From Scatonaster sp045598705 (GTDB lineage Bacteria > Bacillota > Clostridia > Saccharofermentanales > Saccharofermentanaceae), in contig JAZLMM010000043.1 of NCBI GenBank assembly GCA_045598705.1, forward strand, positions 35,824 through 99,823: a stretch of DNA of 64,000 nt, given 5' to 3'. Shown here piece after piece: positions 1 through 9,567 of this stretch. Each line of letters starts with the position of its first letter. Positions within the stretch are counted from its first letter, which is position 1. The notes under the pieces were generated by a model, which searched no databases, was not told the origin of the DNA, and saw only the letters and a list, made by a program, of their open reading frames with translations. Made by a program: the position numbers and the translations under genes.

Positions 1-2145
1 CTTTCCAGCGCTTGTGTGATACTCTTCGGTAACTCCCACTCCTTCTTCTACGATGAACAGAGTTTCGGTAACGGCATGCTGAAGTGGGGAATCTGGGAGA
101 AGATCGGCGTGAACGTTGGAAGTATCGGCAACTTCTTCTATCCGAATTCCACAAGATTTATCGGTCACAACCCTGACCTGAAAGCTTTAGGTGAAGCAGC
201 TGTAGGAGACTACACCATTCACGAATTCCCTTTCTATTCGTATCTCATTGGTGACCTGCACGCCCATGTCGTCAGCATGACCATCGTACTACTTATCATC
301 GCCTTTATCTTCGTAGTCGTCTATCGTGCCGAATTCCCGAAGAAGCAAGACCTTGAGATGCATCATTTCAAGCATTTCCCATCTCATATCGCAGAAGAGA
401 TGAATTATGTTTTCCGTCCAGAGTTCTTCATCTGTGCTTTCCTTCTAGGACTTACTCAGATGTGCAATTACTGGGATTTCCTGATTTACTTTGTTTTCTG
501 TGCCATGGGCATTCTCATTTATCAGACCCGTCGCTCCACCTTCATGGTGACATTCAGTAGTTTCTTGGTATTCATATTTGAGCTGGGTGGCATCTTAGGT
601 GTCTACCTTAAGTGCAACAGCAATGTCTTTGTTCACCTTAGTCTGCAGATTCTCATCTTTGTCATCGCCTATCTGTTGACGACATGTTTCCCTTCTGCTT
701 TCTCCAGAACTGGTCTTTGCATGTCCATGTTGTTCTGTCTATCGAGTACTGTGGCACTGTCTTTCAATTACCACTTTGACATGATCTCGAACTTCATCGC
801 ATTGACAGACCGTCATACTTCACTGTTCCAGTTCTTGATTGTGTGGTGCATTCACATTCTCATACCACTTGCTTTGATCGTGCTGGTAGTCGCTACACGT
901 CGCCGTGGCTTGAGCAGAGGAATGGCTGCCGTTCTTCCTAATCCATTACCATTGGTACGACCGATTCCCCAGGAAGAACCCGTTTCTTCTTCAGAATCAG
1001 ACGAGCCTTCTCAATCTTACCTTGAGATAAAGCGTGAGTTGGAAGAAATGGAACATGAAATCGATGCATTGGATGAATCCATTGATCCAGACCTGGATTT
1101 AGATGACGAGCCCAACACCGATATAGTGAAGCCCGTAGAAAAGGCCGAGGCAGATACAAACGATTATTCACATGCCGAGAAGTCGCGCTTACTAATGATT
1201 TTCCCGTTGCTAGAGTATTACTTTGCCAAGTTCGGTGATTTCCTGTTATGTAAATTCTTTAGGAAAAGATCCATTATTGATATCTTCATGGTAGGTATGG
1301 CCGTTGTCGGTTTTATGCTACTTCTTGCACCGGAGATCATGTATGTACGAGACATCTATGGTGCGGACAATCAACGATCAAATACCATGTTCAAGTTCAC
1401 ATTTGCCGGATTTATCATTCTGTCTTTTGTCGTTGCCTATACCGTCTTCCGTTTTATGGCTCACATGACAAAGAAAGGCAATCTGTCCTATTGGGGTTTG
1501 ACCGTATCCATCGTCATGTTGATCCTTATTATCACTATTCCTGGACACTACACGCTTCGTTCTCTCGACCAGCGTTCCGGCGAGATCAAATCCGAGAACT
1601 ACCGTGGCCTTGATGGTACTGCTTATCTACCAGAGTGTGTCCCGACAAGTTCTACGTTCTATTCATCCGAGAAGCAAAGTGCCGGTGCGTTGATTCCTTA
1701 CCAAGAAGCAATTAATTGGATCAATGAGAATGTCGACGGTTCCGTGAACATCTGCGAAGCATATGGTAACAGTTATACAGAACGATGCATTGTCTCTGCC
1801 TACACCGGTCTTCCGACCGTTGTCGGCTGGCAGACACACGAATGGCTCTGGCATTTCCAAGGTTGGATCAATCCAGAAACCAATGAATTTGAAAGTGATC
1901 CGAAGAAAGATGTATGGTCACTTTACCTCTCACCTCGTCACACCGATGTCGCGAAGATTTACACAAGTACGAGCTTAGCAGAAGTCTCTGAGCTTCTGGC
2001 GAAATATGATGTCACCTACGTCGTATGCGGGCCCATGGAACTCGATGAATTTGGACTCATCTACTACCCCTGCCTACAGACCATCGGCCAACTGGTCTTC
2101 ACCTCCAGCGACGGTAGCCTAATGATTTACAAAGTACAGAACTGA
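1..2145 (+). CDS. DUF2298 (YYY-type) multispanning membrane protein, 5' end missing
   Basis: The frame is open to the left edge, so this is the C-terminal part (about 715 residues) of a larger protein; the GTG at 16 is only the first possible start inside the window. The motifs NFFYPNSTRFIGHNPD and HEFPFYSYLIGDLHAH near the beginning are typical of DUF2298 membrane proteins, a family related to polytopic glycosyltransferases. About ten hydrophobic segments follow. They are interrupted by an acidic, low-complexity cytoplasmic-type stretch (about residues 320-390, rich in Glu and Asp), and a soluble tail ends the protein. The catalytic role is not established for the family; a sugar- or polymer-handling role in the membrane is inference. 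No partner gene lies downstream on this strand. Confidence 0.85.
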   Translation, partial: LSSACVILFGNSHSFFYDEQSFGNGMLKWGIWEKIGVNVGSIGNFFYPNSTRFIGHNPDLKALGEAAVGDYTIHEFPFYSYLIGDLHAHVVSMTIVLLIIAFIFVVVYRAEFPKKQDLEMHHFKHFPSHIAEEMNYVFRPEFFICAFLLGLTQMCNYWDFLIYFVFCAMGILIYQTRRSTFMVTFSSFLVFIFELGGILGVYLKCNSNVFVHLSLQILIFVIAYLLTTCFPSAFSRTGLCMSMLFCLSSTVALSFNYHFDMISNFIALTDRHTSLFQFLIVWCIHILIPLALIVLVVATRRRGLSRGMAAVLPNPLPLVRPIPQEEPVSSSESDEPSQSYLEIKRELEEMEHEIDALDESIDPDLDLDDEPNTDIVKPVEKAEADTNDYSHAEKSRLLMIFPLLEYYFAKFGDFLLCKFFRKRSIIDIFMVGMAVVGFMLLLAPEIMYVRDIYGADNQRSNTMFKFTFAGFIILSFVVAYTVFRFMAHMTKKGNLSYWGLTVSIVMLILIITIPGHYTLRSLDQRSGEIKSENYRGLDGTAYLPECVPTSSTFYSSEKQSAGALIPYQEAINWINENVDGSVNICEAYGNSYTERCIVSAYTGLPTVVGWQTHEWLWHFQGWINPETNEFESDPKKDVWSLYLSPRHTDVAKIYTSTSLAEVSELLAKYDVTYVVCGPMELDEFGLIYYPCLQTIGQLVFTSSDGSLMIYKVQN

Positions 2146-2206
2146 CGCGCCCCTTTATTGCTGGCGTGTTAGGTCTGGCTCTAGTTGGTTTCTTAATCGC
2201 GCATAC

Positions 2207-2257
2207 TAAAACCCCGCTATGTACCTGTATATTCCATACAGATTTCATAACGGGGTT
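2207..2257. terminator. Intrinsic terminator between converging DUF2298 gene and nagB
   Basis: Arms AACCCCG (2210-2216) and CGGGGTT (2251-2257) enclose further pairing CTGTAT/ATACAG. Read on the minus strand, the hairpin ends in GGTTTTAG, a short U-tract suited to the nagB operon. The plus-strand side is followed by AAATT only. Confidence 0.7.
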
Positions 2258-2310
2258 AAATTATCTGATGCGGTTCGAAGAGGCTGTCTCTTCTTCAATC
2301 AAGAATTGGA

Positions 2311-3042
2311 TTACTGGATGTAACCAATCTCCTGTGCGAGCTTCTTCTCGATTACAACGGTTGCGTCACGGTGCATTCTCATGAATGTTGCCGGGCACAT
2401 TGGATCGATTTTGTCATCCATCAGGAGCTTCTTTGCTGCATCCTGCTTGTTGCCGTTGATGATCATCAAGAGAGCCTTGGCACGCATGATGTTACCCATA
2501 CCCATTGTTACTGCATAGCGCGGAACTTCATCACGAGATGTGAAGAAACGTGTATTGGCATCGATGGTAGACTCATCAAGCACTTCCTTGTGTGCGCCAT
2601 CGTAGAGCACGTGCTGTGGCTCATTGAAACCAAGGTGACCATCTGGGCCTACACCCAGAACCTGGATCTCAATATCAGCCTTGTCCAGAACTTCATTGAA
2701 TTCCTTGAGGTTTGCATCTACATCACCAATACCCTTGGCAACATATGTGTTGGACTTATCGATGTTGATGTGATCGAAGAGATTGCTATCCATGAAATAA
2801 CGGTAGCTCTGATTGTGAGTCGGCTCAAGACCAACATACTCGTCAAGATTTACGGTGTGAATCTGAGAGAAGTCCAGACCCTCTTCCTTGCAACGACGGG
2901 ACAGTTCCTGATACATGCCAACTGGGCTACTACCTGTTGCTAATCCCAATGTGCAAGTCGGGTTCTCACGGACGATCTTCTCCATGATATCAGCCGCTTT
3001 CTTGCTGGCTTCCTGATAATTCTCTGCAATAATGACTTTCAT
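2311..3042 (-). CDS. nagB: Glucosamine-6-phosphate deaminase
   Basis: Converts glucosamine-6-phosphate to fructose-6-phosphate and ammonia in the cytoplasm. Family signatures are visible: LATGSSP (residues 34-40, phosphate binding), NLDEY (65-69) and GPDGHLGFNEP (132-142, with the catalytic His in DGH). Length is 243 residues, normal for NagB. The ATG at 3042 is preferred over an upstream in-frame ATG at 3063 because AAGGAGG lies 5 bases before it. It is the last gene of the glmM - beta-helix - nagB group, with 29 bases between it and the preceding gene. The set joins amino-sugar breakdown with UDP-GlcNAc precursor synthesis, so the operon probably balances hexosamine flux. Confidence 0.95.
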   Translation of the reverse strand: MKVIIAENYQEASKKAADIMEKIVRENPTCTLGLATGSSPVGMYQELSRRCKEEGLDFSQIHTVNLDEYVGLEPTHNQSYRYFMDSNLFDHINIDKSNTYVAKGIGDVDANLKEFNEVLDKADIEIQVLGVGPDGHLGFNEPQHVLYDGAHKEVLDESTIDANTRFFTSRDEVPRYAVTMGMGNIMRAKALLMIINGNKQDAAKKLLMDDKIDPMCPATFMRMHRDATVVIEKKLAQEIGYIQ

Positions 3043-3071
3043 AAATACCTCCTTGTTGGACATGAAATCAA

Positions 3072-3740
3072 TTATTTCTTCTTGATAACGATATTTCCCT
3101 GATCTTTATATATGCTGTTTGCAGGAATCACACCACGCACGCAGGATGTCGGATAGACATTACTGTCTCTTCCGATTACCGTACCTGGGTTTAGAACACT
3201 GTTACAGCCAACTTCAACGCGGTCACCGAGCATTGCACCGACCTTCTTGCGTCCGGTCTCAATCTGCTCATCACCGTTCTTGATGACAACAGGAAGCTTA
3301 TCGCTCTTCACGTTACTTGTGATGGAGCCTGCACCCATATGGGACTTATAACCCAGAATGGAGTCACCTACGTAATTGTAATGAGGAACCTGTACGTTGT
3401 TAAAGAGTACCACGTTCTTCAGTTCTGTTGAATTACCAACCACACAATTCTCACCTACCAATGCGCTACCACGAACGAAAGCACACTGACGGACTTCTGT
3501 ATTGTGACCAATGATGCAAGGACCACCGATATAAGCCGTGGCAAAAACTTTCGCATCTTTGGCAATCCATACATCCTCTGATGGATGATCGAATTCATCT
3601 TCTGGGAGAGACTTACCAATCTCAAGAATCAAATCAGAGATACCGGACAAGGCTTCCCAAGGATAAGTGAATTTCCCAAGATACTCCGCCACCTGCGGAT
3701 AAGTCTGTGTCAAATCGTAAAGGTCGTTAATCGTGTACAT
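3072..3740 (-). CDS. Left-handed beta-helix (hexapeptide repeat) protein, GlmU C-terminal-like
   Basis: Contains about 222 residues with imperfect hexapeptide turns from about residue 55 onward (for example VFATAYIGGPCIIGHNTEV and GAMLGDRVEVGCNSVLNPG), the left-handed beta-helix fold of acyl- and nucleotidyltransferases. The short N-terminal part (residues 1-50) has no pyrophosphorylase GAGxGTRM motif, so it is not a complete GlmU. Its start overlaps the glmM stop (TAATG), indicating translational coupling. Set between glmM and nagB, it most likely handles an amino-sugar phosphate, for example as an acetyltransferase; this is inference from context. Such proteins are often annotated as UDP-GlcNAc pyrophosphorylase, which the sequence alone does not prove. 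Confidence 0.8.
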   Translation of the reverse strand: MYTINDLYDLTQTYPQVAEYLGKFTYPWEALSGISDLILEIGKSLPEDEFDHPSEDVWIAKDAKVFATAYIGGPCIIGHNTEVRQCAFVRGSALVGENCVVGNSTELKNVVLFNNVQVPHYNYVGDSILGYKSHMGAGSITSNVKSDKLPVVIKNGDEQIETGRKKVGAMLGDRVEVGCNSVLNPGTVIGRDSNVYPTSCVRGVIPANSIYKDQGNIVIKKK

Positions 3741-5116
3741 TACTTCTTCACCTCAATCAAATGGCCACTCTTGTTCATCGCCTCAATGATGGCATTGACC
3801 TGCTTCTCACATTCTTCGATGGTGCCAGCTTCAGACATCACACGAAGAAGCGGTTCCGTTCCGCTCTTACGCAGAAGAACACGACCGTTATCACCAAGTT
3901 CTTGTGTAGAAGCTTCTACCTGCGCCTGTACTGTGGGATCATTGAGTGTACCATCTTTGTCATCAACGATTACATTCTTCAGTACCTGCGGATACTTGGT
4001 CATGCCGGATGCCAATACCGAAAGCGGAAGGTTCGTTGCAAGGACAACTTCCATCAGCATCACTGCAGTGATCAGACCATCACCGGTGTGTGCGAATTTA
4101 CGGAAAATAACATGTCCGGACTGTTCGCCACCAATCATGTGTCCATTCTCTTTCATATTCTCATAGACAAAACGGTCACCAACAGCAGTCTTCTCATAGC
4201 TGATACCTGCTTCATCCAATGCCTTATAGAGGCCGAAGTTGGACATCACAGTAGTAACAACAGTATTGTTGCTCAACTGATTTTTGGACTTCCAATACTT
4301 CGCACAGATGTACATAATCATGTCGCCATCGATTACATTACCCAATTCATCAACAGCCAAACAACGGTCTGCATCACCATCGAATGCAAAGCCCAGATCA
4401 AGTTTATTCTCAACTACGAATTTCTGAAGTCCTTCAATATGCGTGGAACCGCAACCAGTATTAATATTTACTCCATCCGGTGCATCATTGATCACATAAG
4501 TCTTCGCACCCAACGCATCGAACACGGAACGACCAATCATCCAAGAACTTCCGTTCGCACAATCCAAACCAATCTTATGCTTCTCATAGGACTTGGTTGC
4601 CAGACCAATAATATATCCGATGTAACGGTTGCGTCCGGAATAGTAATCGATGGTCTTACCGATCTTATCCTCTGAAGCAAATGGAATCTCTTCCATCTCT
4701 CCATCAATATACTTTTCAATTTGATCCTGAAGGGCATCATCCATCTTCTCGCCGACTTCATTCATCAGCTTGATGCCGTTATCGTAATAAGGGTTGTGGC
4801 TTGCAGAAATCATTACGCCGCAATCAAAATCTTCTGTACGTGTGATATAGCTCACACAAGGAGTAGTCGTAACATGCAACAAGTACGCATCCGCACCTGA
4901 AGCTGCAATACCAGAAGCTAACGCGTTCTCAAACATATAAGAAGAACGACGTGTGTCTTTACCAATTACAATCTTTGCTGCGGTCTTTCCGCCTTCTTCA
5001 AGATGCTTCTTGGAATAATACCAGCCGAGAAAACGACCCGTCTTGAACGCGTGTTCTGCAGTCAGGACCACACCGGCCTTACCGCGGAAACCATCCGTGC
5101 CAAAATACTTGCCCAT
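3740..5116 (-). CDS. glmM: Phosphoglucosamine mutase
   Basis: Interconverts glucosamine-6-phosphate and glucosamine-1-phosphate on the way to UDP-GlcNAc. The active-site loop ISASHNP (residues 103-109, phosphorylated Ser 106), the metal-binding DGDADR and the sugar-binding GEQSGH are all present. The C-terminal phosphate-binding RKSGTEPLLRVMSE loop is intact. The 458-residue length is normal. GGGGAG lies upstream of the ATG. It is the first gene of a three-gene minus-strand operon (glmM, beta-helix protein, nagB). Confidence 0.96.
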   Translation of the reverse strand: MGKYFGTDGFRGKAGVVLTAEHAFKTGRFLGWYYSKKHLEEGGKTAAKIVIGKDTRRSSYMFENALASGIAASGADAYLLHVTTTPCVSYITRTEDFDCGVMISASHNPYYDNGIKLMNEVGEKMDDALQDQIEKYIDGEMEEIPFASEDKIGKTIDYYSGRNRYIGYIIGLATKSYEKHKIGLDCANGSSWMIGRSVFDALGAKTYVINDAPDGVNINTGCGSTHIEGLQKFVVENKLDLGFAFDGDADRCLAVDELGNVIDGDMIMYICAKYWKSKNQLSNNTVVTTVMSNFGLYKALDEAGISYEKTAVGDRFVYENMKENGHMIGGEQSGHVIFRKFAHTGDGLITAVMLMEVVLATNLPLSVLASGMTKYPQVLKNVIVDDKDGTLNDPTVQAQVEASTQELGDNGRVLLRKSGTEPLLRVMSEAGTIEECEKQVNAIIEAMNKSGHLIEVKK

Positions 5117-5275
5117 AAAAAAATCTCCCCATGGTTCAGTTTCACTTTTATGCGTAAATTTTACACTTTGTCCTACATGATGAAAATACTTTTTCTTGTT
5201 TTTTTCTTTGCGATTTTGTATTTTCTTGCAGGTACACTAGCAAATTGCCTAAACCCGAAGTGATTTTCATTTATT

Positions 5276-5776
5276 TTAATGTGCAATGCGAGGCGTACTT
5301 GGGCGATGGTGGGTTACACCACAATTGACTTTGATTCCACGCTGCAGGTCACGTTCATAAGCTTTAATTTCTTTCCCGCATGAGCACTTGCAAAGCCACT
5401 GCAGATTCTTACCGCTCTTAATACCGGTCATCTTGATTGCTGTCAGTTCACCGAATACCTGTCCGGTAATATCCGCCATAGCGGTTGCACACTGACGTGA
5501 TTCGCCGGAAAAATCTTCTTCTTTAAGGACACGGCGACTCACGTCACGATACGGACAATTCTCATCAAAGCAGTTGCTGATTTCCGTATGGAGCAGGCGA
5601 TGCGAAGTAATCTTAATTGTATTACCGCAGTCGCAACGGCAGATCCAGATGACCTTGCCGTTAAAGCGTTCTGCAGTCTCTTCGATTGCTACTAAATGAC
5701 CGAATCTTTCATCCTTTATATCTTTAACTTTACGTCCGCGGCTCTCCGCTTTTTTTGTTTTGACATTTGAGGGCAT
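5276..5776 (-). CDS. Protein with two tandem CxC/CG zinc-ribbon repeats
   Basis: About 166 residues carrying the same module twice: FG-x-L-x-A-I, then W-x-C-x-C-x-CG, then a Leu-containing helix and a terminal Cys (roughly residues 24-75 and 101-155). Modules of this kind are found next to AP2/HNH-type domains of phage and mobile-element proteins and as free-standing nucleic-acid-binding proteins; here there is no nuclease domain. The ATG at 5776 is chosen because AAGGAAGG lies about 11 bases before it, whereas the longer in-frame start at 5833 has no such site. The N-terminus is very basic, fitting nucleic-acid binding (inference). Function unknown. Confidence 0.7.
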   Translation of the reverse strand: MPSNVKTKKAESRGRKVKDIKDERFGHLVAIEETAERFNGKVIWICRCDCGNTIKITSHRLLHTEISNCFDENCPYRDVSRRVLKEEDFSGESRQCATAMADITGQVFGELTAIKMTGIKSGKNLQWLCKCSCGKEIKAYERDLQRGIKVNCGVTHHRPSTPRIAH

Positions 5777-5878
5777 GTGTGCTTTTGCCTTCCTTGTGGT
5801 AATATTCAGGTATAAATACCCGTAGGAATACATCTATTCTACCAAAATAATCGCCAACCTCAAGATAAAGATTCTTGA

Positions 5879-7840
5879 TTATTCAAGTTCGAATGCACCC
5901 GTATAAAGCTGATAATATTTTCCCTTCTCAGCAATCAACGACTCATGGTCACCACGTTCGATAATATGGCCATTCTCCAATACCATGATTGCCTTACTGT
6001 TCTTAACGGTAGAGAGTCTGTGCGCGATAACAAATACCGTACGTCCTTCCATCAGAGCATCCATACCACGCTGTACGATAGACTCCGTACGAGTATCGAT
6101 AGAACTTGTCGCCTCATCAAGAATCATGACCGGCGGATCCGCAACCGCGGCACGGGCAATCGCAATCAGCTGACGCTGACCTTGAGACAATTCTGAACCG
6201 TTCGCAGTCAGTTCTGTATCGTAACCATTCGGCAATTTACTGATGAAGTCGTGCGCATTAGCAAGCTTTGCCGCTGCGATACACTCCTCATCGGTCGCGC
6301 CAAGATTACCGTAGCGGATGTTCTCCATAACCGAACCTGTAAAGAGGTTCGTATCCTGAAGAACAATACCCAATGAGTGACGCAGATCAGCCTTCTTGAT
6401 CTTGTTGATATTGATATCGTCATAACGGATCTTACCATCTGCAATATCGTAGAAGCGGTTGATCAGGTTGGTGATAGTGGTCTTTCCTGCACCGGTTGCG
6501 CCAACGAAAGCGATCTTCTGACCCGGCTTCGCATAGAGGGAGATATCGTAGAGTACCTGTTTCTCTCCGTCATAACTAAAGTCTACTTCAGTCATGCGAA
6601 CATCTCCGCACACTTCCTTATAGGTCAGCGTGCCATCGCCATGTGGATGCTTCCAAGCCCAGACATACGCCGTCTTTCCATCCGTCATCTTTCCGCCGTG
6701 TGCACGCTTGAAAGAGATTGCCTCTTCATCTGGGACCTCGATCAGCCGGCCACCTTCGGCACGGCAGTAAACCAATGAAACATAGCCATTATCTTCTTCC
6801 GGTTTCTCGTCCATGAGTTTGAAGATACGTCCTGCACCGGCCATAGCCATGATGATGGAGTTCATCTGCTGGGACACCTGTGAGACCGGCATAACAAATG
6901 CTTTGGTCAGCTGTAGGAAGGAGGCAATCGCACCAATTGTAATGGCACTGACGCCACATTCAATGGCCAAGAAACCGCCAACAAATGCAACCAGTACATA
7001 GAGAACGTTACCAATGTTACCCATGATTGGCATCAGAATATTCGCGAAAATATTCGCAGAGGTCGCATTGGCACAAAGTTCCCCATTCTTATTATCAAAT
7101 ACCTCTTTGGCACGAGACTCATACGTAAATACTTTGACTACTTTCTGTCCATCTACCATCTCCTCGATGTAACCATTTACATCACCGAGAGAAGCCTGCT
7201 GCTTCACGAAGTACTTCGCACTCTTGCCACCAATCGTACCCATAACAGCAATCATGCTGACTGTACCCACCATCACAAGGATCGTCAGTTGCCAACTGGT
7301 AACAATCATACCGACCAGTGTCGCAACAATAGAAATGGCAGAAGATACCATAGACGGGATACTCTGTGAGATCATCTGGCGAAGAGTATCTACATCGTTC
7401 GTGTAATGACTCATGATATCACCATGCGCATGCGTGTCGAAGTAGGAAATCGGCAACGTCTGCATGTGCTTGAACATATCATCACGAACATTCTGAAGAA
7501 CATTGTTGGATATGATTACCATAATCTGCCCTTGGAGCAGGTTCGCAAGCACACCACAGAAGAATATGCATGCAACCATTCGAATCCAAGATAGAAGTCC
7601 TGAGAAATCCTTATCACCGGAAACCAGAAGTGGCTCGATATAATCGTCAATCAGATTTCGGATAAACATGTTGCCCAATACAGAAGTCACAGATGCGACC
7701 ACGATGCAGATAAACACGACACCTAGCATGGCCTTATTCTTACCGGTCAGGTAAGAGAGCAGTCTCTTAATCAGATCTTTAGAAATCGGGTTTTTCTTCA
7801 AGTCCTCCCGATTCATCGGACGTCCTCCTCTTGGTGGCAT
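5879..7840 (-). CDS. Heterodimeric ABC exporter, catalytically intact half
   Basis: Type IV ABC exporter half-transporter: six membrane helices (about residues 35-330), then an ATPase domain with Walker A GATGAGKTT (447-455), signature LSQGQRQ, Walker B VMILDEATSSID with the catalytic Glu, and switch His in IAHRLST. About 60 residues (352-410) that are not part of either standard domain lie between the membrane and ATPase parts. GGGAGG precedes the ATG, which overlaps the stop of the upstream half-transporter gene by one base. Together with that gene it should form a drug or lipid exporter of the TM287/288 or LmrCD kind, controlled by the upstream MarR gene. Substrate unknown. Confidence 0.93.
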   Translation of the reverse strand: MPPRGGRPMNREDLKKNPISKDLIKRLLSYLTGKNKAMLGVVFICIVVASVTSVLGNMFIRNLIDDYIEPLLVSGDKDFSGLLSWIRMVACIFFCGVLANLLQGQIMVIISNNVLQNVRDDMFKHMQTLPISYFDTHAHGDIMSHYTNDVDTLRQMISQSIPSMVSSAISIVATLVGMIVTSWQLTILVMVGTVSMIAVMGTIGGKSAKYFVKQQASLGDVNGYIEEMVDGQKVVKVFTYESRAKEVFDNKNGELCANATSANIFANILMPIMGNIGNVLYVLVAFVGGFLAIECGVSAITIGAIASFLQLTKAFVMPVSQVSQQMNSIIMAMAGAGRIFKLMDEKPEEDNGYVSLVYCRAEGGRLIEVPDEEAISFKRAHGGKMTDGKTAYVWAWKHPHGDGTLTYKEVCGDVRMTEVDFSYDGEKQVLYDISLYAKPGQKIAFVGATGAGKTTITNLINRFYDIADGKIRYDDININKIKKADLRHSLGIVLQDTNLFTGSVMENIRYGNLGATDEECIAAAKLANAHDFISKLPNGYDTELTANGSELSQGQRQLIAIARAAVADPPVMILDEATSSIDTRTESIVQRGMDALMEGRTVFVIAHRLSTVKNSKAIMVLENGHIIERGDHESLIAEKGKYYQLYTGAFELE

Positions 7841-9567
7841 TACTGATCGCCTCCCTTCTTCTGTGATTCATATACTTCTCGATAGATTGCGTTGTCACGG
7901 AGAAGTTCCTCATGAGTGCCTATAGCATTAATCTCGCCATTATCAATCACAATAATCTTATCCGCATGTTCAACAGAAGATACACGTTGTGCAATGATCA
8001 ATTTCGTCGTGCCAGGTATATACTCAGCAAAGCCCTTCTGGATCATTGCATCCGTAGCGGTATCAACCGCACTGGTTGAGTCATCCAGAATAAGAATCTT
8101 CGGGTTTTTCAGCAGTGCACGTGCAATACAAAGTCGCTGTTTCTGTCCACCAGATACGTTCGTACCACCTTGTTCAATGTACGTGTCGTATCCATCTGGG
8201 AAAGCCTCAATAAAGCTGTCAGCTTGTGCAATCTCGCACACATGCTTCATCTCTTCGTCTGTTGCATCGGCCTTACCCCAACGCAGGTTCTCCTTAATCG
8301 TACCGGAGAAGAGCACGTTCTTCTGTAGTACCATTGCAACGGCATCACGCAACGTATCTAGGTCATAATTACGAACATCTACACCGCCGACCTTCACCTG
8401 TCCATCTGTTACGTCATAGAGACGTGGAATCAGTTGAACAAAGGAAGACTTACCGGAACCGGTACCACCGATAATTCCGACTGTCTCACCGGATTCAATA
8501 TGAAGATGAAAGTCAGATAGGCAACTCTTCTCTTTGCGCTTGGAATAGCTGAAGTAAACATGGTCAAAATCGATTGAACCGTCTTTCACTTCCGTAATTG
8601 GCGAATCCGGGTTGGTGATATCAGGTTCTTCCTCAAGAAGTTCAGAAATACGTTCAGCAGAAGTCTTGGATATAACAATCATGACAATAATCATGGAGAC
8701 CATCATAAGGCTACTGAGAATCTGCATGATATAGGAGAACATACTAGTCAACTCACCAGTTGTCATATCTCCGCTTACGATCAGACGTGCGCCAATCCAA
8801 GAGACCAATAGCATCGCCGAATATACACAGGTCATCATGATAGGCGAGTTGAAATTGATGGCACGCTCCGCTTTCACTGCATCGTTACGAATATCACCGG
8901 ATACAGAGCTAAACTTATCGATCTCATGCTCTTCTCTTACGAAAGACTTCACAACGCGAATCCCTCGCACATTCTCCTGAACAACATTATTCATCAAGTC
9001 GAAACGCTTGAACATACGAACGAAAATCGGGTGTGCATAACGGAAGATGATTACGAGGAAAATCATCAGGATTGGTGCGATAATCAACAGAATCATTGCA
9101 ATCTTAAAGTTAATATACGCACACATAATCATTGCGAAGATCAACATGAACGGTGCACGAACTGCGATACGAACAACCATCTGATAGGCATTCTGTACGT
9201 TCGTGACATCAGTCGTCAATCTGGTAATGATACTGGATGTCTTAAACTTATCGATATTGGAGAAAGAGAATCGTTGCAGATTATGGAACATATCCTGACG
9301 CAGATTCTTGGCAAAACCCGAACATGCCTTCGCCGCTTCTCTTCCGGATAGAGCACCAAAAGCCATGGAAGCAAACATGCAAACCAAAAGCAGAATACCC
9401 ATCTTCCATACATAACTCATGTTTCCTTGGTCAATACCTTTATCAATCAGTTTCGACATCAGAAATGGCATCAACACTTCCATAACCACTTCACAAGCAA
9501 CCAGAAGTGGTGCCAGAAGTGATGGTTTCTTGTACTCACGTACAGATTTCAATAACCGTCTAATCAT
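7840..9567 (-). CDS. Heterodimeric ABC exporter, half with degenerate catalytic site
   Basis: 575-residue half-transporter with six N-terminal membrane helices and an ATPase domain: Walker A GGTGSGKSS, signature VSGGQKQR, Walker B ILILDDSTSAVD and switch region IAQRVSS. The catalytic Glu after Walker B is Asp and the switch His is Gln, the usual pattern for the non-hydrolysing site of asymmetric heterodimeric exporters. Its start overlaps the marR stop as ATGA, and its stop overlaps the next half-transporter gene, so the three are co-translated. Confidence 0.93.
   Translation of the reverse strand: MIRRLLKSVREYKKPSLLAPLLVACEVVMEVLMPFLMSKLIDKGIDQGNMSYVWKMGILLLVCMFASMAFGALSGREAAKACSGFAKNLRQDMFHNLQRFSFSNIDKFKTSSIITRLTTDVTNVQNAYQMVVRIAVRAPFMLIFAMIMCAYINFKIAMILLIIAPILMIFLVIIFRYAHPIFVRMFKRFDLMNNVVQENVRGIRVVKSFVREEHEIDKFSSVSGDIRNDAVKAERAINFNSPIMMTCVYSAMLLVSWIGARLIVSGDMTTGELTSMFSYIMQILSSLMMVSMIIVMIVISKTSAERISELLEEEPDITNPDSPITEVKDGSIDFDHVYFSYSKRKEKSCLSDFHLHIESGETVGIIGGTGSGKSSFVQLIPRLYDVTDGQVKVGGVDVRNYDLDTLRDAVAMVLQKNVLFSGTIKENLRWGKADATDEEMKHVCEIAQADSFIEAFPDGYDTYIEQGGTNVSGGQKQRLCIARALLKNPKILILDDSTSAVDTATDAMIQKGFAEYIPGTTKLIIAQRVSSVEHADKIIVIDNGEINAIGTHEELLRDNAIYREVYESQKKGGDQ

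Noticed and set aside
3761..4675. A 304-residue plus-strand frame opposite glmM
   Set aside because: Antisense to an intact glmM, no ribosome binding site or family motif.
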